The notes under the pieces are model-generated. The model saw only the letters and a program-made list of their open reading frames with translations, was not told the origin of the DNA and ran no database searches. Below are positions 16,058-25,252 of a stretch of 64,000 bases of DNA, piece after piece. Each line of letters begins with the position of its first letter. Positions within the stretch are counted from its first letter, which is position 1. Location: assembly GCA_040754395.1 (NCBI GenBank), contig JBFMCL010000003.1, forward strand, positions 1 to 64,000, written 5' to 3'. The translations under genes and the position numbers were made by a program. Source of the stretch: Nitrospirota bacterium (GTDB lineage Bacteria > Nitrospirota > Thermodesulfovibrionia > Thermodesulfovibrionales > SM23-35).

Positions 16058-18277
16058 ATGCCAGTCGCAAACCTGAAAAATATTTTCATCTCTCTTATTG
16101 AGAAATACCACCCTTTCAATATCCGTTATTTCAAATTCGTCGTGGTTCTGGCGATACTCCTGCTTTCGAGCATTGTCCTTATTCTCGGATGGATGTCCGC
16201 AAAAAAAGTGAGAGAGGTAGTCACGGAAGACTTCAATCAGCAGCAGCATGTCCTCGCCCAGCATGCCGCATCCCAGATCCGGAGCAGCATAGACGCACTG
16301 AAAAGGGAACTGCGGCTGCTCAGCCTCTCTCCCACCGTGCAATATGCGGAAAAGCCGTGGTACAGGCTGGACATCGCCTTTTCAAGTGTCAGAGAAAACG
16401 GGGTGCTTGAGATAAGACTCCTCGACATAAAAACACATTCGGTGTTTGTTGTGTCGGACGGGAACCGACGCCAGACGCACTCATTGAGCAATGAGGATAT
16501 GCGATATCTGGACTGGGGTCAGCAGAAAGAGAACAGGGGCAAAATTTTCCTCACCGATGTTGTCCGTTCGCCTGACGGGAAAGAGAATAAGCTCATCATG
16601 AAAATGGTCGTGCCGGTCTGGCAGATTTCCGCAGGCCAAAATCAGCCGGAACAGACAAATAATTTTTCCGGCGTCCTGATGTTTGTAGTCGATGCGAACC
16701 GCCTGATAAGAGATATCATTAAGGAAATACGCTCAGGGAAAACCGGATATGCGTGGGTTCTTGATGAAAACGGCGTTTTTCTCTATCACATAGAGCAGGA
16801 GTTCATCGGGGAGAATGCCTTTGAGGTGAGGAAAGGCAAAAAACCGACAATCTCGTTCGATAAGATAAACGAGATACAGAAGAAGAACATGCTGAGGGGC
16901 GAGGAGGGAACGAGCTGGTATATCTCTGGCTGGCACCGTGGCATCGAAGGCGAGATAAAGAAGATGATCGCCTTTTCCCCCATCACGCTCGCCGATGAAT
17001 ATCAGAAACGTCTGTGGTCTGTTGCGGTGGTCGCGCCGGTCAGCGAGATCGAGGGCGCGATACAGTCCATCCATGTGCAGCAGTTCGTCATCCAGGCGCT
17101 CGTCATTGCAATTATCGTGATTGGCGGTCTGATAATCAACTTCATGATCCTGAGCTGGTCGAACATGCTGGAGCTGGAGGTCACCAGGAAAACCATAGAA
17201 TTGAAGAGATCGGAGCAACGTTACAAGTCTCTCGTCGAAAATGCAGAGGACATTATTTTTACCGCCGATTATGACGGAAAGGTCCTGTCGATGAATAATT
17301 ACGGCGTCAGGTTCTTCAACAGAACCGAGGACGAGATCATCGGGCACAACATTTCCGAAATATTCCTGTGGCCCAGCTCGGAAGTGCTGTTGTTGATGAT
17401 CCAGAAGGTTTTCGAGACAAAGGAAAGCCGGCAGGTGACACAACTGGCGATCATCGGAGAAAACCAGTACTGGTTCAACACAAAGCTGAGAAGACTCTGG
17501 GACGAGACAGGGAACATCTATGCGGTGCTTGGCATCTCGAGGGATATTACCGCCATTAAGGAGAAAGAGAAAGAGGAGCAGAGGTACAGCGTGGAAAAGC
17601 TGGCATCCATGGGTACTCTGGCCGCGGGCGTAGCACACGAAATCAATAATCCCCTCGGAATCATCCTCGGATTCACCGATCTCCTCCTTGAGAAAAACAG
17701 TCCTGGTTCCCAGGCATACGAGTATCTGAAAACAGTCGAAAAACAGGCATTGAACGCAAAGAAGGTTGTCGAGAACCTGCTGAGGTTTGCGCGCTATACG
17801 GAACACAAGGAAGAGCTCATTGATGTGAACAGCAGCATCGAGACTATCCTTGCGGTGGTGAAAAACACCCTGTTCATGAACAAGATATCCCTGAAACAGA
17901 AACTGCAGAAAGATCTGTCCAAGGTAAAAGCGGATGCCGGGGAACTGGAGCAGGTGTTTCTGAATCTCATCAACAACGCCATACAGGCCATGAAGGACGG
18001 GGGAACATTGACCGTTCAGACTTCCTCACACGACGATTATGTGGAAATGCAGTTTTCCGATACCGGGCACGGCATTGAAAAAGAGCACAGATCAAGAATA
18101 TTCGACCCGCTGTTCACCACGAAAAAGGTCGGGGAAGGCACAGGGCTCGGTCTTTCGGTCTCATACGGAATTATCACAAAATACGGCGGGGCAATCACAT
18201 TCAAGACAAAAACCCTGCATGAGGCTGAGACACCCGGAACGACCTTTATTATCACCTTGCCGGTCGGCAAGCCGTAG
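16058..18277 (+). CDS. Membrane sensor histidine kinase (Cache-PAS)
   Basis: About 739 residues. One transmembrane helix near residues 25-47, an extracytoplasmic Cache-like sensor domain of about 280 residues (with the YAWVLDENGVFLYHI strand pattern), a second helix (about 350-375), then a PAS domain, the phosphoacceptor AAGVAHEINNPLGIILGF, and a GHKL ATPase (NNAIQAM, DTGHGIE, GEGTGLGL). The catalytic part is closely similar to the kinase at 13746-15668, suggesting duplication. The start at 16058 follows AAGGGGAAGG; an in-frame ATG at 16019 lacks a site. It probably phosphorylates the receiver encoded 67 bases downstream. Confidence 0.92.
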   Translation: MPVANLKNIFISLIEKYHPFNIRYFKFVVVLAILLLSSIVLILGWMSAKKVREVVTEDFNQQQHVLAQHAASQIRSSIDALKRELRLLSLSPTVQYAEKPWYRLDIAFSSVRENGVLEIRLLDIKTHSVFVVSDGNRRQTHSLSNEDMRYLDWGQQKENRGKIFLTDVVRSPDGKENKLIMKMVVPVWQISAGQNQPEQTNNFSGVLMFVVDANRLIRDIIKEIRSGKTGYAWVLDENGVFLYHIEQEFIGENAFEVRKGKKPTISFDKINEIQKKNMLRGEEGTSWYISGWHRGIEGEIKKMIAFSPITLADEYQKRLWSVAVVAPVSEIEGAIQSIHVQQFVIQALVIAIIVIGGLIINFMILSWSNMLELEVTRKTIELKRSEQRYKSLVENAEDIIFTADYDGKVLSMNNYGVRFFNRTEDEIIGHNISEIFLWPSSEVLLLMIQKVFETKESRQVTQLAIIGENQYWFNTKLRRLWDETGNIYAVLGISRDITAIKEKEKEEQRYSVEKLASMGTLAAGVAHEINNPLGIILGFTDLLLEKNSPGSQAYEYLKTVEKQALNAKKVVENLLRFARYTEHKEELIDVNSSIETILAVVKNTLFMNKISLKQKLQKDLSKVKADAGELEQVFLNLINNAIQAMKDGGTLTVQTSSHDDYVEMQFSDTGHGIEKEHRSRIFDPLFTTKKVGEGTGLGLSVSYGIITKYGGAITFKTKTLHEAETPGTTFIITLPVGKP

Positions 18278-18344
18278 CAGTGTAGACAGTTTCTTTCATT
18301 TGCTCTAAACTATATAAGTAACGTCTCATAAAAGTGGAGGAAAA

Positions 18345-18758
18345 ATGCCGGAAAAGATACTCATAGTCGATGATGAACCCGATATGCTGAAGCTTCTGAA
18401 AATCATCATTACCGAAAAGACCCCGCATGAGGTGGTGACAACGAACAATCCTCTGGAAGCCCTTGAGTTGTCAAAGCGTGGCACGTTTGACATAGTGATC
18501 GCAGACCTGAAGATGCCCGGTCTCGACGGTCTCGGACTCCTCAAGGCAATCAAGGATGCGAATGAGGACATCCCGGTCATCATTATCACGGCGTTCGGCA
18601 CTATTGAGTCTGCAGAGGAAGCGATGCATAAGGGTGCATTTGATTTTATCACCAAACCGTTCCGCAAAGAGCAGATTCTCTTCACTCTTGAAAAGGCCCT
18701 GAAATGGTGCAAACTTCAGAGAGAGAATAAAGAACTGAAGGCGAGGTTGCAGGGCTAA
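18345..18758 (+). CDS. Stand-alone response-regulator receiver protein
   Basis: 137 residues, a receiver domain only. The acidic pair is in IVDDEPD, the phosphoacceptor aspartate is in VIADLKMPG, and the conserved lysine is in ITKPF. A short C-terminal helix of about 20 charged residues follows, with no output domain, so it passes phosphate or binds a partner protein. GGAGG precedes the ATG. It follows the membrane kinase gene on the same strand and ends four bases inside the convergent PEP-synthase-like gene. Confidence 0.93.
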   Translation: MPEKILIVDDEPDMLKLLKIIITEKTPHEVVTTNNPLEALELSKRGTFDIVIADLKMPGLDGLGLLKAIKDANEDIPVIIITAFGTIESAEEAMHKGAFDFITKPFRKEQILFTLEKALKWCKLQRENKELKARLQG

Positions 18759-21325
18759 TCCTTTAAGACATACTGCTTTATGAAGTCTTCTATATAGAAG
18801 TCGGTTATGCTGTCGTTGAACATGACCATATCGAGCTGTTTTGTATACACTGTCAGTCTTCCCATCACTTCCAGCTTTTTTTCGATCATATCCTGCCTGT
18901 AACGGGCGACAGAGGCGTCCACAACATCTTCTTTCACCTTAATGTTGAAATCCATGCTTTTCAGTATCTCGGTAATCAGCCTTACCCTGCGCAGTCTCCT
19001 CTCAAGAGCGGCCCCGCCTCCCTTGAAAAAGAAACGGATATAGTTGTTGTTTGCGTCTTTGCCGGAATAGGCCTCAACTGTCGACAGATGATATCCGAGC
19101 CTCAGGGTGAAATTCATGTACTCCTGAGAAATAAAGGAATAGCTTTTTTGCCCGGTCTTTCGCAATTCCTCCTCGGGAATGGTTGCCGTATGCGCCATCA
19201 TGCCCAGGAAACCCTTTGCATCCACTGACGGACTCCCCTGAGGCCATTTCATGGCTGCAAGTCCCTTAAAGAATGCGTTCAATGGGACTGACACCACATG
19301 TGACGGATTCAGAATCTTGGGAGAGCCTGGCGTCAATCCGCCGCCTATATCAATTACATAAATGACAAGGGGGATCCCGGATCTCAGCTTTTTGGTTTCT
19401 CCTATTTCATCCGTAGCTGACTCGGATATCATGAACATCTCATACATGGACATCTCGTGGCAGAATCGGGTAATGTCATGGAATGTGGAACAATATTCAG
19501 GCCTGAAGGTGTCTGCGGCAGGGTCGTACAGATTCAGGGGGACAACCCATTTCAAAGCATTCTTCAGTGTCTTGAAGATCATGGTATCCTTAAAAGGCTC
19601 CTCTCTCTTTCCGGACAGTTCTATCAGTTCGTCCACCTTTCCCTCGTACACAGAGCAGTTGAAGGCATCCACCGTTATTTCCTGACCTTGCTGCAGTGTT
19701 TTCATGCCGACTTCGGTATCAAAAATCGCGGGAACCTGGAACTCCCTTGCCAGTGACGCCATATGGCCGGTTGTCCCGCCAAAATCGGTGATGATGGCAC
19801 TTGCCTTATTCATTACCGTGACATACTTCGGAGAAGTGTGCCTCGCGACAAGCACCGCGTTATCAGGAAAATCATTCAGGTCATCATCCGTTCTGACTAA
19901 ATGCACCCTGCCGTACCCGATCCCCTTGCACGCGATGATGCCCCTGTCGATCAGGATGCTGTATCCCGGCACATGGGTGGGAATCGGTTTCGCTGTTTCT
20001 TTTTTCATTACTCTCAGGGGCCTTGTCTGAAGAATAAAGAGCTTATCGTTTTCACTTAATGCCCACTCGATATCCTGGGGGCACTGATAATGATTTTCGA
20101 TCGCGAGGGCATATTCCGCGAGGGTCAGCACCTGCGCATCGGTAAGGCAGGGCTGTACTGTTGCAGCATCATGCGTGACAGGGATTTCTTCAAGCCCCCC
20201 GTCGAGTCTGCAATAGAACATCTTCTCCTGCCGCGGTACATGTCTGGAGGATATCTCGAGGACCGGCTGCCTCGATACAAGATATGTTTCGGGTGTTATC
20301 GTGCCATCCACCACGCATACGCCGAGCCCGTGCACCGCATTGACAAGAATATCATCAGCATCCTTGTTGGGGTCCCGCGTGTACAGCACGCCTCCCGCCT
20401 TTGCATTGACCATTTCCATTATCCCGACACACATCACCATGTCATAGTCCTGAAACCCTTTTGTCTTGAAGTAAAAGATTGCCCGTTCAGTGAACAGGCT
20501 CGCAATAACCTCTCTGTATTTCTGGAGAATTTCCTCATGATGCACGTTCAGAAACGTCGAATACTGTCCCGCAAAACTGAATTCCCCGTCTTCCTGAAGC
20601 GCACTGCTCCGGACAGAGACTCTCAGTTCCCGTGTCGTTGCTCCCGACCTTAGATTCCCGACCGCTTTCTGTATATCATCTTTCAGGTCGTCGGGAATTT
20701 CTCCGCCTGCAACCATATCCTGGATTTCCCTGCTGCCCCTGTTCAATTCCTCAACAGAATTCACTGATATCCCGGACAGCATATCGTTTATCTTCTGCAT
20801 GAAGCCATTATGTTCCATAAACCGCTTGAACGCAAAGGCACTCACCGCAAAGCCATCCGGCGTCATGAGCCCGACATGGTTTTTCACTTCTCCGAGATTG
20901 GCATTTTTCCCCCCGAGCCTGTCTACCATTTCTTTTCCGATCTCTTGAAAGGGAATGATATAGCTGCTTTCGGGAATCTCTCTCTTCCGGGTCAGAAGAT
21001 TTTCCAGTTCGGCATTGATACTCTCGAACCTCTCATTCAGCGCATGATACCTGTTGTGCGAAATCTCATTCATCCGGTCAATAATCTCCTTCACCTCAGC
21101 AGACAGCGCGCGCACATTCTTCTCAATGAAACTTCTGTCGAACAGGAATTCACCGGACATTTTCTCTTCCATATCAGCCATAAGTTCAAGGACCCTGTTG
21201 TTTGCCCAGAGGAGCTTCTGAAAGCCGGCATATTTGTCCTGAAATAACTGCTTGTGGGTTTCCTCTTCCTGGTTCATTTCCATTTTCCTGCGAAATTTTT
21301 TGGCTATGTCAGAAAAAATTTTCAT
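18755..21325 (-). CDS. PEP-synthase-like protein lacking the catalytic barrel
   Basis: 856 residues. After a coiled-coil N-terminus (about 1-115) comes the ATP/pyruvate-binding domain of PEP synthase/pyruvate phosphate dikinase (about 130-440; KNANLGEV, VSVRSSALQEDGEFSFAGQY, IEWALSENDKLFILQTRPL), then the mobile phosphohistidine domain (about 475-560; IITDFGGTTGHMASLARE with the phosphorylated histidine). The C-terminal 300 residues do not show the PEP-binding TIM barrel of true PEP synthases and I do not recognise them. It may be a regulatory phosphohistidine enzyme or act on a different acceptor. It is convergent with the receiver gene. Confidence 0.8.
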   Translation of the reverse strand: MKIFSDIAKKFRRKMEMNQEEETHKQLFQDKYAGFQKLLWANNRVLELMADMEEKMSGEFLFDRSFIEKNVRALSAEVKEIIDRMNEISHNRYHALNERFESINAELENLLTRKREIPESSYIIPFQEIGKEMVDRLGGKNANLGEVKNHVGLMTPDGFAVSAFAFKRFMEHNGFMQKINDMLSGISVNSVEELNRGSREIQDMVAGGEIPDDLKDDIQKAVGNLRSGATTRELRVSVRSSALQEDGEFSFAGQYSTFLNVHHEEILQKYREVIASLFTERAIFYFKTKGFQDYDMVMCVGIMEMVNAKAGGVLYTRDPNKDADDILVNAVHGLGVCVVDGTITPETYLVSRQPVLEISSRHVPRQEKMFYCRLDGGLEEIPVTHDAATVQPCLTDAQVLTLAEYALAIENHYQCPQDIEWALSENDKLFILQTRPLRVMKKETAKPIPTHVPGYSILIDRGIIACKGIGYGRVHLVRTDDDLNDFPDNAVLVARHTSPKYVTVMNKASAIITDFGGTTGHMASLAREFQVPAIFDTEVGMKTLQQGQEITVDAFNCSVYEGKVDELIELSGKREEPFKDTMIFKTLKNALKWVVPLNLYDPAADTFRPEYCSTFHDITRFCHEMSMYEMFMISESATDEIGETKKLRSGIPLVIYVIDIGGGLTPGSPKILNPSHVVSVPLNAFFKGLAAMKWPQGSPSVDAKGFLGMMAHTATIPEEELRKTGQKSYSFISQEYMNFTLRLGYHLSTVEAYSGKDANNNYIRFFFKGGGAALERRLRRVRLITEILKSMDFNIKVKEDVVDASVARYRQDMIEKKLEVMGRLTVYTKQLDMVMFNDSITDFYIEDFIKQYVLKD

Positions 21326-21687
21326 GATTTTACCATTATCCCTAACTTTGTTGAATTATTTTACCATGAACCAGGCAATTACATCTGAAACAGGTTCCGC
21401 ACTCTTCATTGCCTGAGAGTGCGCTTTTTCGTTGCTCCTTCCGCAAGGGGAAAAACGCATCCATGCAAATCAAAGCAGCGGATGCTGCTATGCTGTTTTT
21501 TCTTCTGATATCCATATAAATTGTAATAATAAATTATTTTAAAATCAATAATGTAACAATGAATAATTATTTTTTATTATGATATCATTATTTATTATTT
21601 GACAAACTTTTTTAAATGATATAACTTATTTCCTAACTTCATACTTTGTTATGATGAATACATTATGACATTGTGAGGACATGTCAA
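21326..21687. other. AT-rich intergenic region upstream of the GntR gene
   Basis: About 360 bases without a gene, strongly AT-rich between 21515 and 21660, unlike its surroundings. It contains promoter-like elements such as TTGACA at 21599-21604 and several imperfect dyads around TTATGATGAATACATTATGA. It should carry the promoter of the GntR gene and possibly of the long downstream operon, and the minus-strand promoter of the PEP-synthase-like gene. Confidence 0.5.
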
Positions 21688-22428
21688 GTGGATGAGTTAG
21701 TGCAAAGGGAACACCCGCAGAAGCTTTACATACAACTTGTGGAGATTATGAGAAACAAGATTCAATCGGGGGACTGGCCTGTTGGCGCACAAATCCCCAC
21801 AGAGGAAGAGCTCTGCAAGACCTATCACGTCAGCAGGTCAACCGTCAGGACTGCGGTGCTGGAACTCGTGAAGAAAGGCCTGCTCACCCGCCAGCAGGGA
21901 AAAGGAACGTTTGTCTGCAAAAAGGTCATATCAACCGGGCTGACCATCCTGACAACCTTCAAAGAGCTCATGCTTGAGGAAGGGCTGAATTTTTCCACCC
22001 GTCTGCTCGTCCGCACCATGATAATGCCGACCGATGACCTGGACATCAATCTGGACATTCCAGAGGACAAGCACGTCATCTATATAAAAAGGCTGCGGTC
22101 GGTTGACACTGACCCTGTGCTTTTAAAAGAGACATATATTCCCTACCATTTATGCCCGGCGCTCCTTGATGCGGATGTCGAAAAAAATTCTGTCTTCGAA
22201 CTCCTTGAATCCAGATGCGGCATTAAGATCACGAAGGCAAAAAGTTACATAGAAACTACCAATGTGACAAAGGACGAAGGGGTACTCCTGAATTTGCCTG
22301 AAGGATCGGCAGCACTGCTGTTTACCCAGCAGTTATATTCGAACGAAATTCTGGTGAAGTATACGCGGACTGTCAAGCGTTCCGACAGATTCCGTTTCTA
22401 TATAGAAGTCGAAAGGAACCCTGTATGA
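21688..22428 (+). CDS. GntR/HutC-family transcriptional regulator
   Basis: 246 residues. N-terminal winged HTH (about 15-80; PTEEELCKTYHVSRSTVRTAV is the GntR helix pattern) and a C-terminal UTRA ligand-binding domain (about 95-240) typical of the HutC subfamily, which binds small metabolites. GTG at 21688 is preferred because GAGGA lies eight bases upstream; a GTG at 21673 has no site. It is the first gene of a same-strand run through two CBS/DASS pairs and the Mrp genes, with only 48 bases to the next gene, so it likely controls that operon. Confidence 0.92.
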   Translation: MDELVQREHPQKLYIQLVEIMRNKIQSGDWPVGAQIPTEEELCKTYHVSRSTVRTAVLELVKKGLLTRQQGKGTFVCKKVISTGLTILTTFKELMLEEGLNFSTRLLVRTMIMPTDDLDINLDIPEDKHVIYIKRLRSVDTDPVLLKETYIPYHLCPALLDADVEKNSVFELLESRCGIKITKAKSYIETTNVTKDEGVLLNLPEGSAALLFTQQLYSNEILVKYTRTVKRSDRFRFYIEVERNPV

Positions 22429-22476
22429 CTGCAGGTTATCAGGATATATGAAAAAAGAGATGAAAAAGGAGGAGTC

Positions 22477-22995
22477 ATGCACCATACCAAGACAGTAAAA
22501 GACATTATGATAGACGTCTTTGATTATCCCCATATCCCTTACTGGTTTACCGTACGCCAGGCAATGGGAATAATCAAGAAGGCCTTTATTGAGTCCGACA
22601 AATGCTACCATCCGCTTGCGGTGCTGGTATTCGATGAAAAATATAATCTCATGGGCACCGTTACATTAAAGGATATCCTGAAAGGCCTCGAGCCGAAGCT
22701 GATCAAACCGGGATTGCTGACCGAGTATGCGGGGGCAGATATAGAGCAGTCCCTCGCGGCCTATGAAGCGAGCATGTTCGACGAAGAGGCAAAAAAGCAG
22801 GCTGAGCGTCAGACAAACGAGATCATGACGCCAGCCAAGACCTTTGTTGCGCCTGATGACTCGGTCGCGAAGGCAGCGTTCCTGATGATCAATCACAATA
22901 CCTCGATCCTCCCTGTCCTGGAAGACAGGAAGAAACTGGTTGGCATCGCGAGGATGTTCGATGTGTACAAGGAAATCTCACACGCAATTCTGTAG
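22477..22995 (+). CDS. CBS-pair protein, FDYPHIPYWF family (copy 1)
   Basis: 172 residues: two CBS motifs forming one Bateman module, with no other domain. The N-terminal CBS has the unusual signature FDYPHIPYWFTVRQA (about residues 13-27), then VLVFDEKYNLMGTVTLKDILKGLEP; the second CBS includes VNHNTSILPVLE-like sequence near the C-terminus. Bateman modules usually bind adenosine nucleotides and report energy state. Four members of this family occur in the window (22477, 24665, 34693, 40311), three directly before a DASS-family transporter, so a role in gating or regulating transport is likely by inference. AAAAAGGAGGAG precedes the ATG. Confidence 0.9.
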   Translation: MHHTKTVKDIMIDVFDYPHIPYWFTVRQAMGIIKKAFIESDKCYHPLAVLVFDEKYNLMGTVTLKDILKGLEPKLIKPGLLTEYAGADIEQSLAAYEASMFDEEAKKQAERQTNEIMTPAKTFVAPDDSVAKAAFLMINHNTSILPVLEDRKKLVGIARMFDVYKEISHAIL

Positions 22996-23053
22996 GGGGG
23001 GCACACCTTAAGCATATTAAGGAATTATACACATTTAAAAAAGGAGAACGACC

Positions 23054-24577
23054 ATGAAAGACAACCCAAAGGAAAGAGATGTGAAGGAAAGACAACATGC
23101 CGGGGGGCTGCCTCCTCCGCCGGAGGATATCGGGGTCGTTTCCCAGATCGACGAACATGGGCCGGAGGAAGAACCAAAAAAATCTACAAAATCGATAATT
23201 ATCGGCATGTCCCTCGCCTTTGGAATCGGCCTGCTTATTGCATTACTGCCCACGCCCGAGGGACTGTCCCCGGCGGGGCACAAATTTCTGGCGCTGCTGG
23301 TAGCAGTTGTCATCCTGTGGGTCTCTGAAGCAGTCTCCATAGGAGTAACCGCACTCATTGCCGGCGGCAGCCTCATCCTTTTTAACATCCAGAAACCCGC
23401 TGCCGCATGGAACCCGTTTGCGAGCCCTGCGGTCATGTTCGTCCTGATGATCATGATGTTCGGGGTCATCCTGAATGAGGCAGGCGTTGCGAAAAGACTG
23501 CTCAGTCTGATTATCAGGGCCGCAGGAACCAATGTGAAAAAACTGAGCCTTGTTATCGCTATTGCAGGGGCCTTCCTTTCTTCCATATTCCACGACGCTA
23601 CGATAACCATTATCCTAATGTTCGCCATATTACCGGTTTTTGCGGCCATGGGAATAACCCCGCAGAAGAGCAACAACCTGAGCAAATTCTTCATGATCCT
23701 TATCCCGCTTGCCGCATCCGCAGGAGGGTTCGGCACACTCCTCGGAGGAGGAAGGAACCCGGTCATGGTCGAGGCGCTCAAAAAAACAACCGGTTATGAG
23801 ATGGGCTTCATGGAGTTTGCCCTGAGAAACTTCCCCCTTGTTCTGATCTCTGCTATCGTAACGTGGTTAGTCTGCTATCTCGTTTTCCGTCCAAAGGAAA
23901 AGGAGCTTCCCGCAAGCATCGCTACTGAAAAACTTCCTCCCATGAGTTTACAGGAAAAGGGGGTCATCGGCTTTTTTTCTCTGGCATTCGTCCTCTGGAG
24001 TCTGACGGACATAACAAAAGTTCACTACAGTGTTGTAGCAGCGGGCGTTCTCTTCCTGATATTCAGCTTCAGGCTGGTCAGCTTCAAGGCAGTCGTATCG
24101 AAGTTCCCCTGGGAATCGTGGATCGTCTTCGGAGCAGGCGTATCAATGGGTATGGCAATGCTCGACACAGGCGCAGGCAAGTGGCTGGCCGTTCAGGTCC
24201 TTCCAATGCTTGAAGGACAGAGCTGGGTCGTCGTCTTCTTCGGTTCAGGGCTTTTAGGTTCAGTGATGTCGAGTTTCATGAGCAACTCGGCGGCAACAGC
24301 CCTCATCCTGCCGATAACCATACCTATGGCGTCCAGTCTGGGTATTCCCGAGGCTGCGGTCGCCCTTTCAGCGCCTATTTCAACATCCTTCATCATGCTC
24401 GTCATCGGGTGCCCCCCTACAATTATTGCATACAGCACAGGGTACTTCAGCCAGGTTGACTTTATCAAGGTTGCAGTCCCCTGGGCAATCCTCTGTCTTC
24501 TCGCCGTCACGATCGGCGCGGGTATCTACTGGCCATTGACCGGATTCCCCACGTTGCCGTTCCTTGGAATCAGATAA
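23054..24577 (+). CDS. DASS (SLC13)-family sodium/anion symporter (copy 1)
   Basis: 507 residues, 11 or more membrane helices, with a proline-rich cytoplasmic N-terminus (about 1-45). The fold has two inverted repeats, each with a hairpin motif. In DASS transporters these motifs are SNT-type; here the first reads FHDATIT (H180-D181-A182-T183) and the second MSNSAAT (S410-N411-S412). The substrate is therefore uncertain; family members move dicarboxylates, citrate or sulfate with sodium. It is followed by a second CBS/DASS pair and by Mrp antiporter genes, which would supply the sodium gradient. It is closely similar to the gene at 25253. Confidence 0.9.
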   Translation: MKDNPKERDVKERQHAGGLPPPPEDIGVVSQIDEHGPEEEPKKSTKSIIIGMSLAFGIGLLIALLPTPEGLSPAGHKFLALLVAVVILWVSEAVSIGVTALIAGGSLILFNIQKPAAAWNPFASPAVMFVLMIMMFGVILNEAGVAKRLLSLIIRAAGTNVKKLSLVIAIAGAFLSSIFHDATITIILMFAILPVFAAMGITPQKSNNLSKFFMILIPLAASAGGFGTLLGGGRNPVMVEALKKTTGYEMGFMEFALRNFPLVLISAIVTWLVCYLVFRPKEKELPASIATEKLPPMSLQEKGVIGFFSLAFVLWSLTDITKVHYSVVAAGVLFLIFSFRLVSFKAVVSKFPWESWIVFGAGVSMGMAMLDTGAGKWLAVQVLPMLEGQSWVVVFFGSGLLGSVMSSFMSNSAATALILPITIPMASSLGIPEAAVALSAPISTSFIMLVIGCPPTIIAYSTGYFSQVDFIKVAVPWAILCLLAVTIGAGIYWPLTGFPTLPFLGIR

Positions 24578-24621
24578 TGAGAAAGGAAAAGACCATAAAA
24601 AAATTGTCATCACTATACAGT

Positions 24622-24648
24622 ACAGTCCCTGCGATATGCAGGGACTGT
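24622..24648 (+). other. Perfect stem-loop before the second CBS gene
   Basis: ACAGTCCCTGC (24622-24632) and GCAGGGACTGT (24638-24648) form an 11-bp stem with a 5-base loop, ending three bases before the AAAAGGAGGG ribosome binding site. There is no T run, so it is not a simple terminator; RNA processing, stabilisation of the upstream transcript or translational control are possible. Confidence 0.5.
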
Positions 24649-24664
24649 TCAAAAAGGAGGGATT

Positions 24665-25189
24665 ATGCCTGCTAAGAAAACAGCGAAGGAAGTGATGATT
24701 GATGTTTTCGAGTTCCCGCATGTCCCCTACTGGTTCACTATCAAACAGGCTATCGGGATACTGAAAAAGTCAAAGGCTGAGGCCGAGAAAAAGTGCCTTT
24801 ATCCACAGGCAATCTTGGTCTTCGAAGAGAAATATAACCTTATAGGAACCCTGTCCCCGCGGGACATCCTGAGGGGGCTGGAGCCCACATTTGTACGGCC
24901 TGACGTACGGGACCGGCTGTCTGACATCGACGAGGAGTCTCTCTCAGCCATGCTCGCTGACCTCTTCAACGCTGAATCAAAGGAACTCGTGGAAAAGCCG
25001 GTCAATGAAGTGATGGTTCCGGTCAAAGCCTTTGTATTGCCGGATGATCCGGTCACAAAGGCGGCGTTTCTGATGCTCCATCACAACCTCATCATTCTTC
25101 CCGTTCTGGAGAACAAAAAGAAGCTTGTCGGTGTGCTCAGAATGCAGGAGGTCTTTGAAGAGGTTTCGAATATTGTTATCGGCACCTGA
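24665..25189 (+). CDS. CBS-pair protein, FDYPHIPYWF family (copy 2)
   Basis: 174 residues, same architecture as copy 1: first CBS with FEFPHVPYWFTIKQA and ILVFEEKYNLIGTLSPRDILRGLEP, then a variable acidic linker, then VNEVMVPVKAFVLPDDPVTKAAFLM and a LPVLENKKKLVGVLR segment. It should bind adenylates as other Bateman modules do. It sits 64 bases before the second DASS gene and is likely its partner. AAAAGGAGGG just upstream supports the start. Confidence 0.9.
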   Translation: MPAKKTAKEVMIDVFEFPHVPYWFTIKQAIGILKKSKAEAEKKCLYPQAILVFEEKYNLIGTLSPRDILRGLEPTFVRPDVRDRLSDIDEESLSAMLADLFNAESKELVEKPVNEVMVPVKAFVLPDDPVTKAAFLMLHHNLIILPVLENKKKLVGVLRMQEVFEEVSNIVIGT

Positions 25190-25252
25190 TCAAATCCGCG
25201 CATTTTGATGCGTGAGCAAAATTATTGAATTCCGTGAAAGGAGGATAACGCC

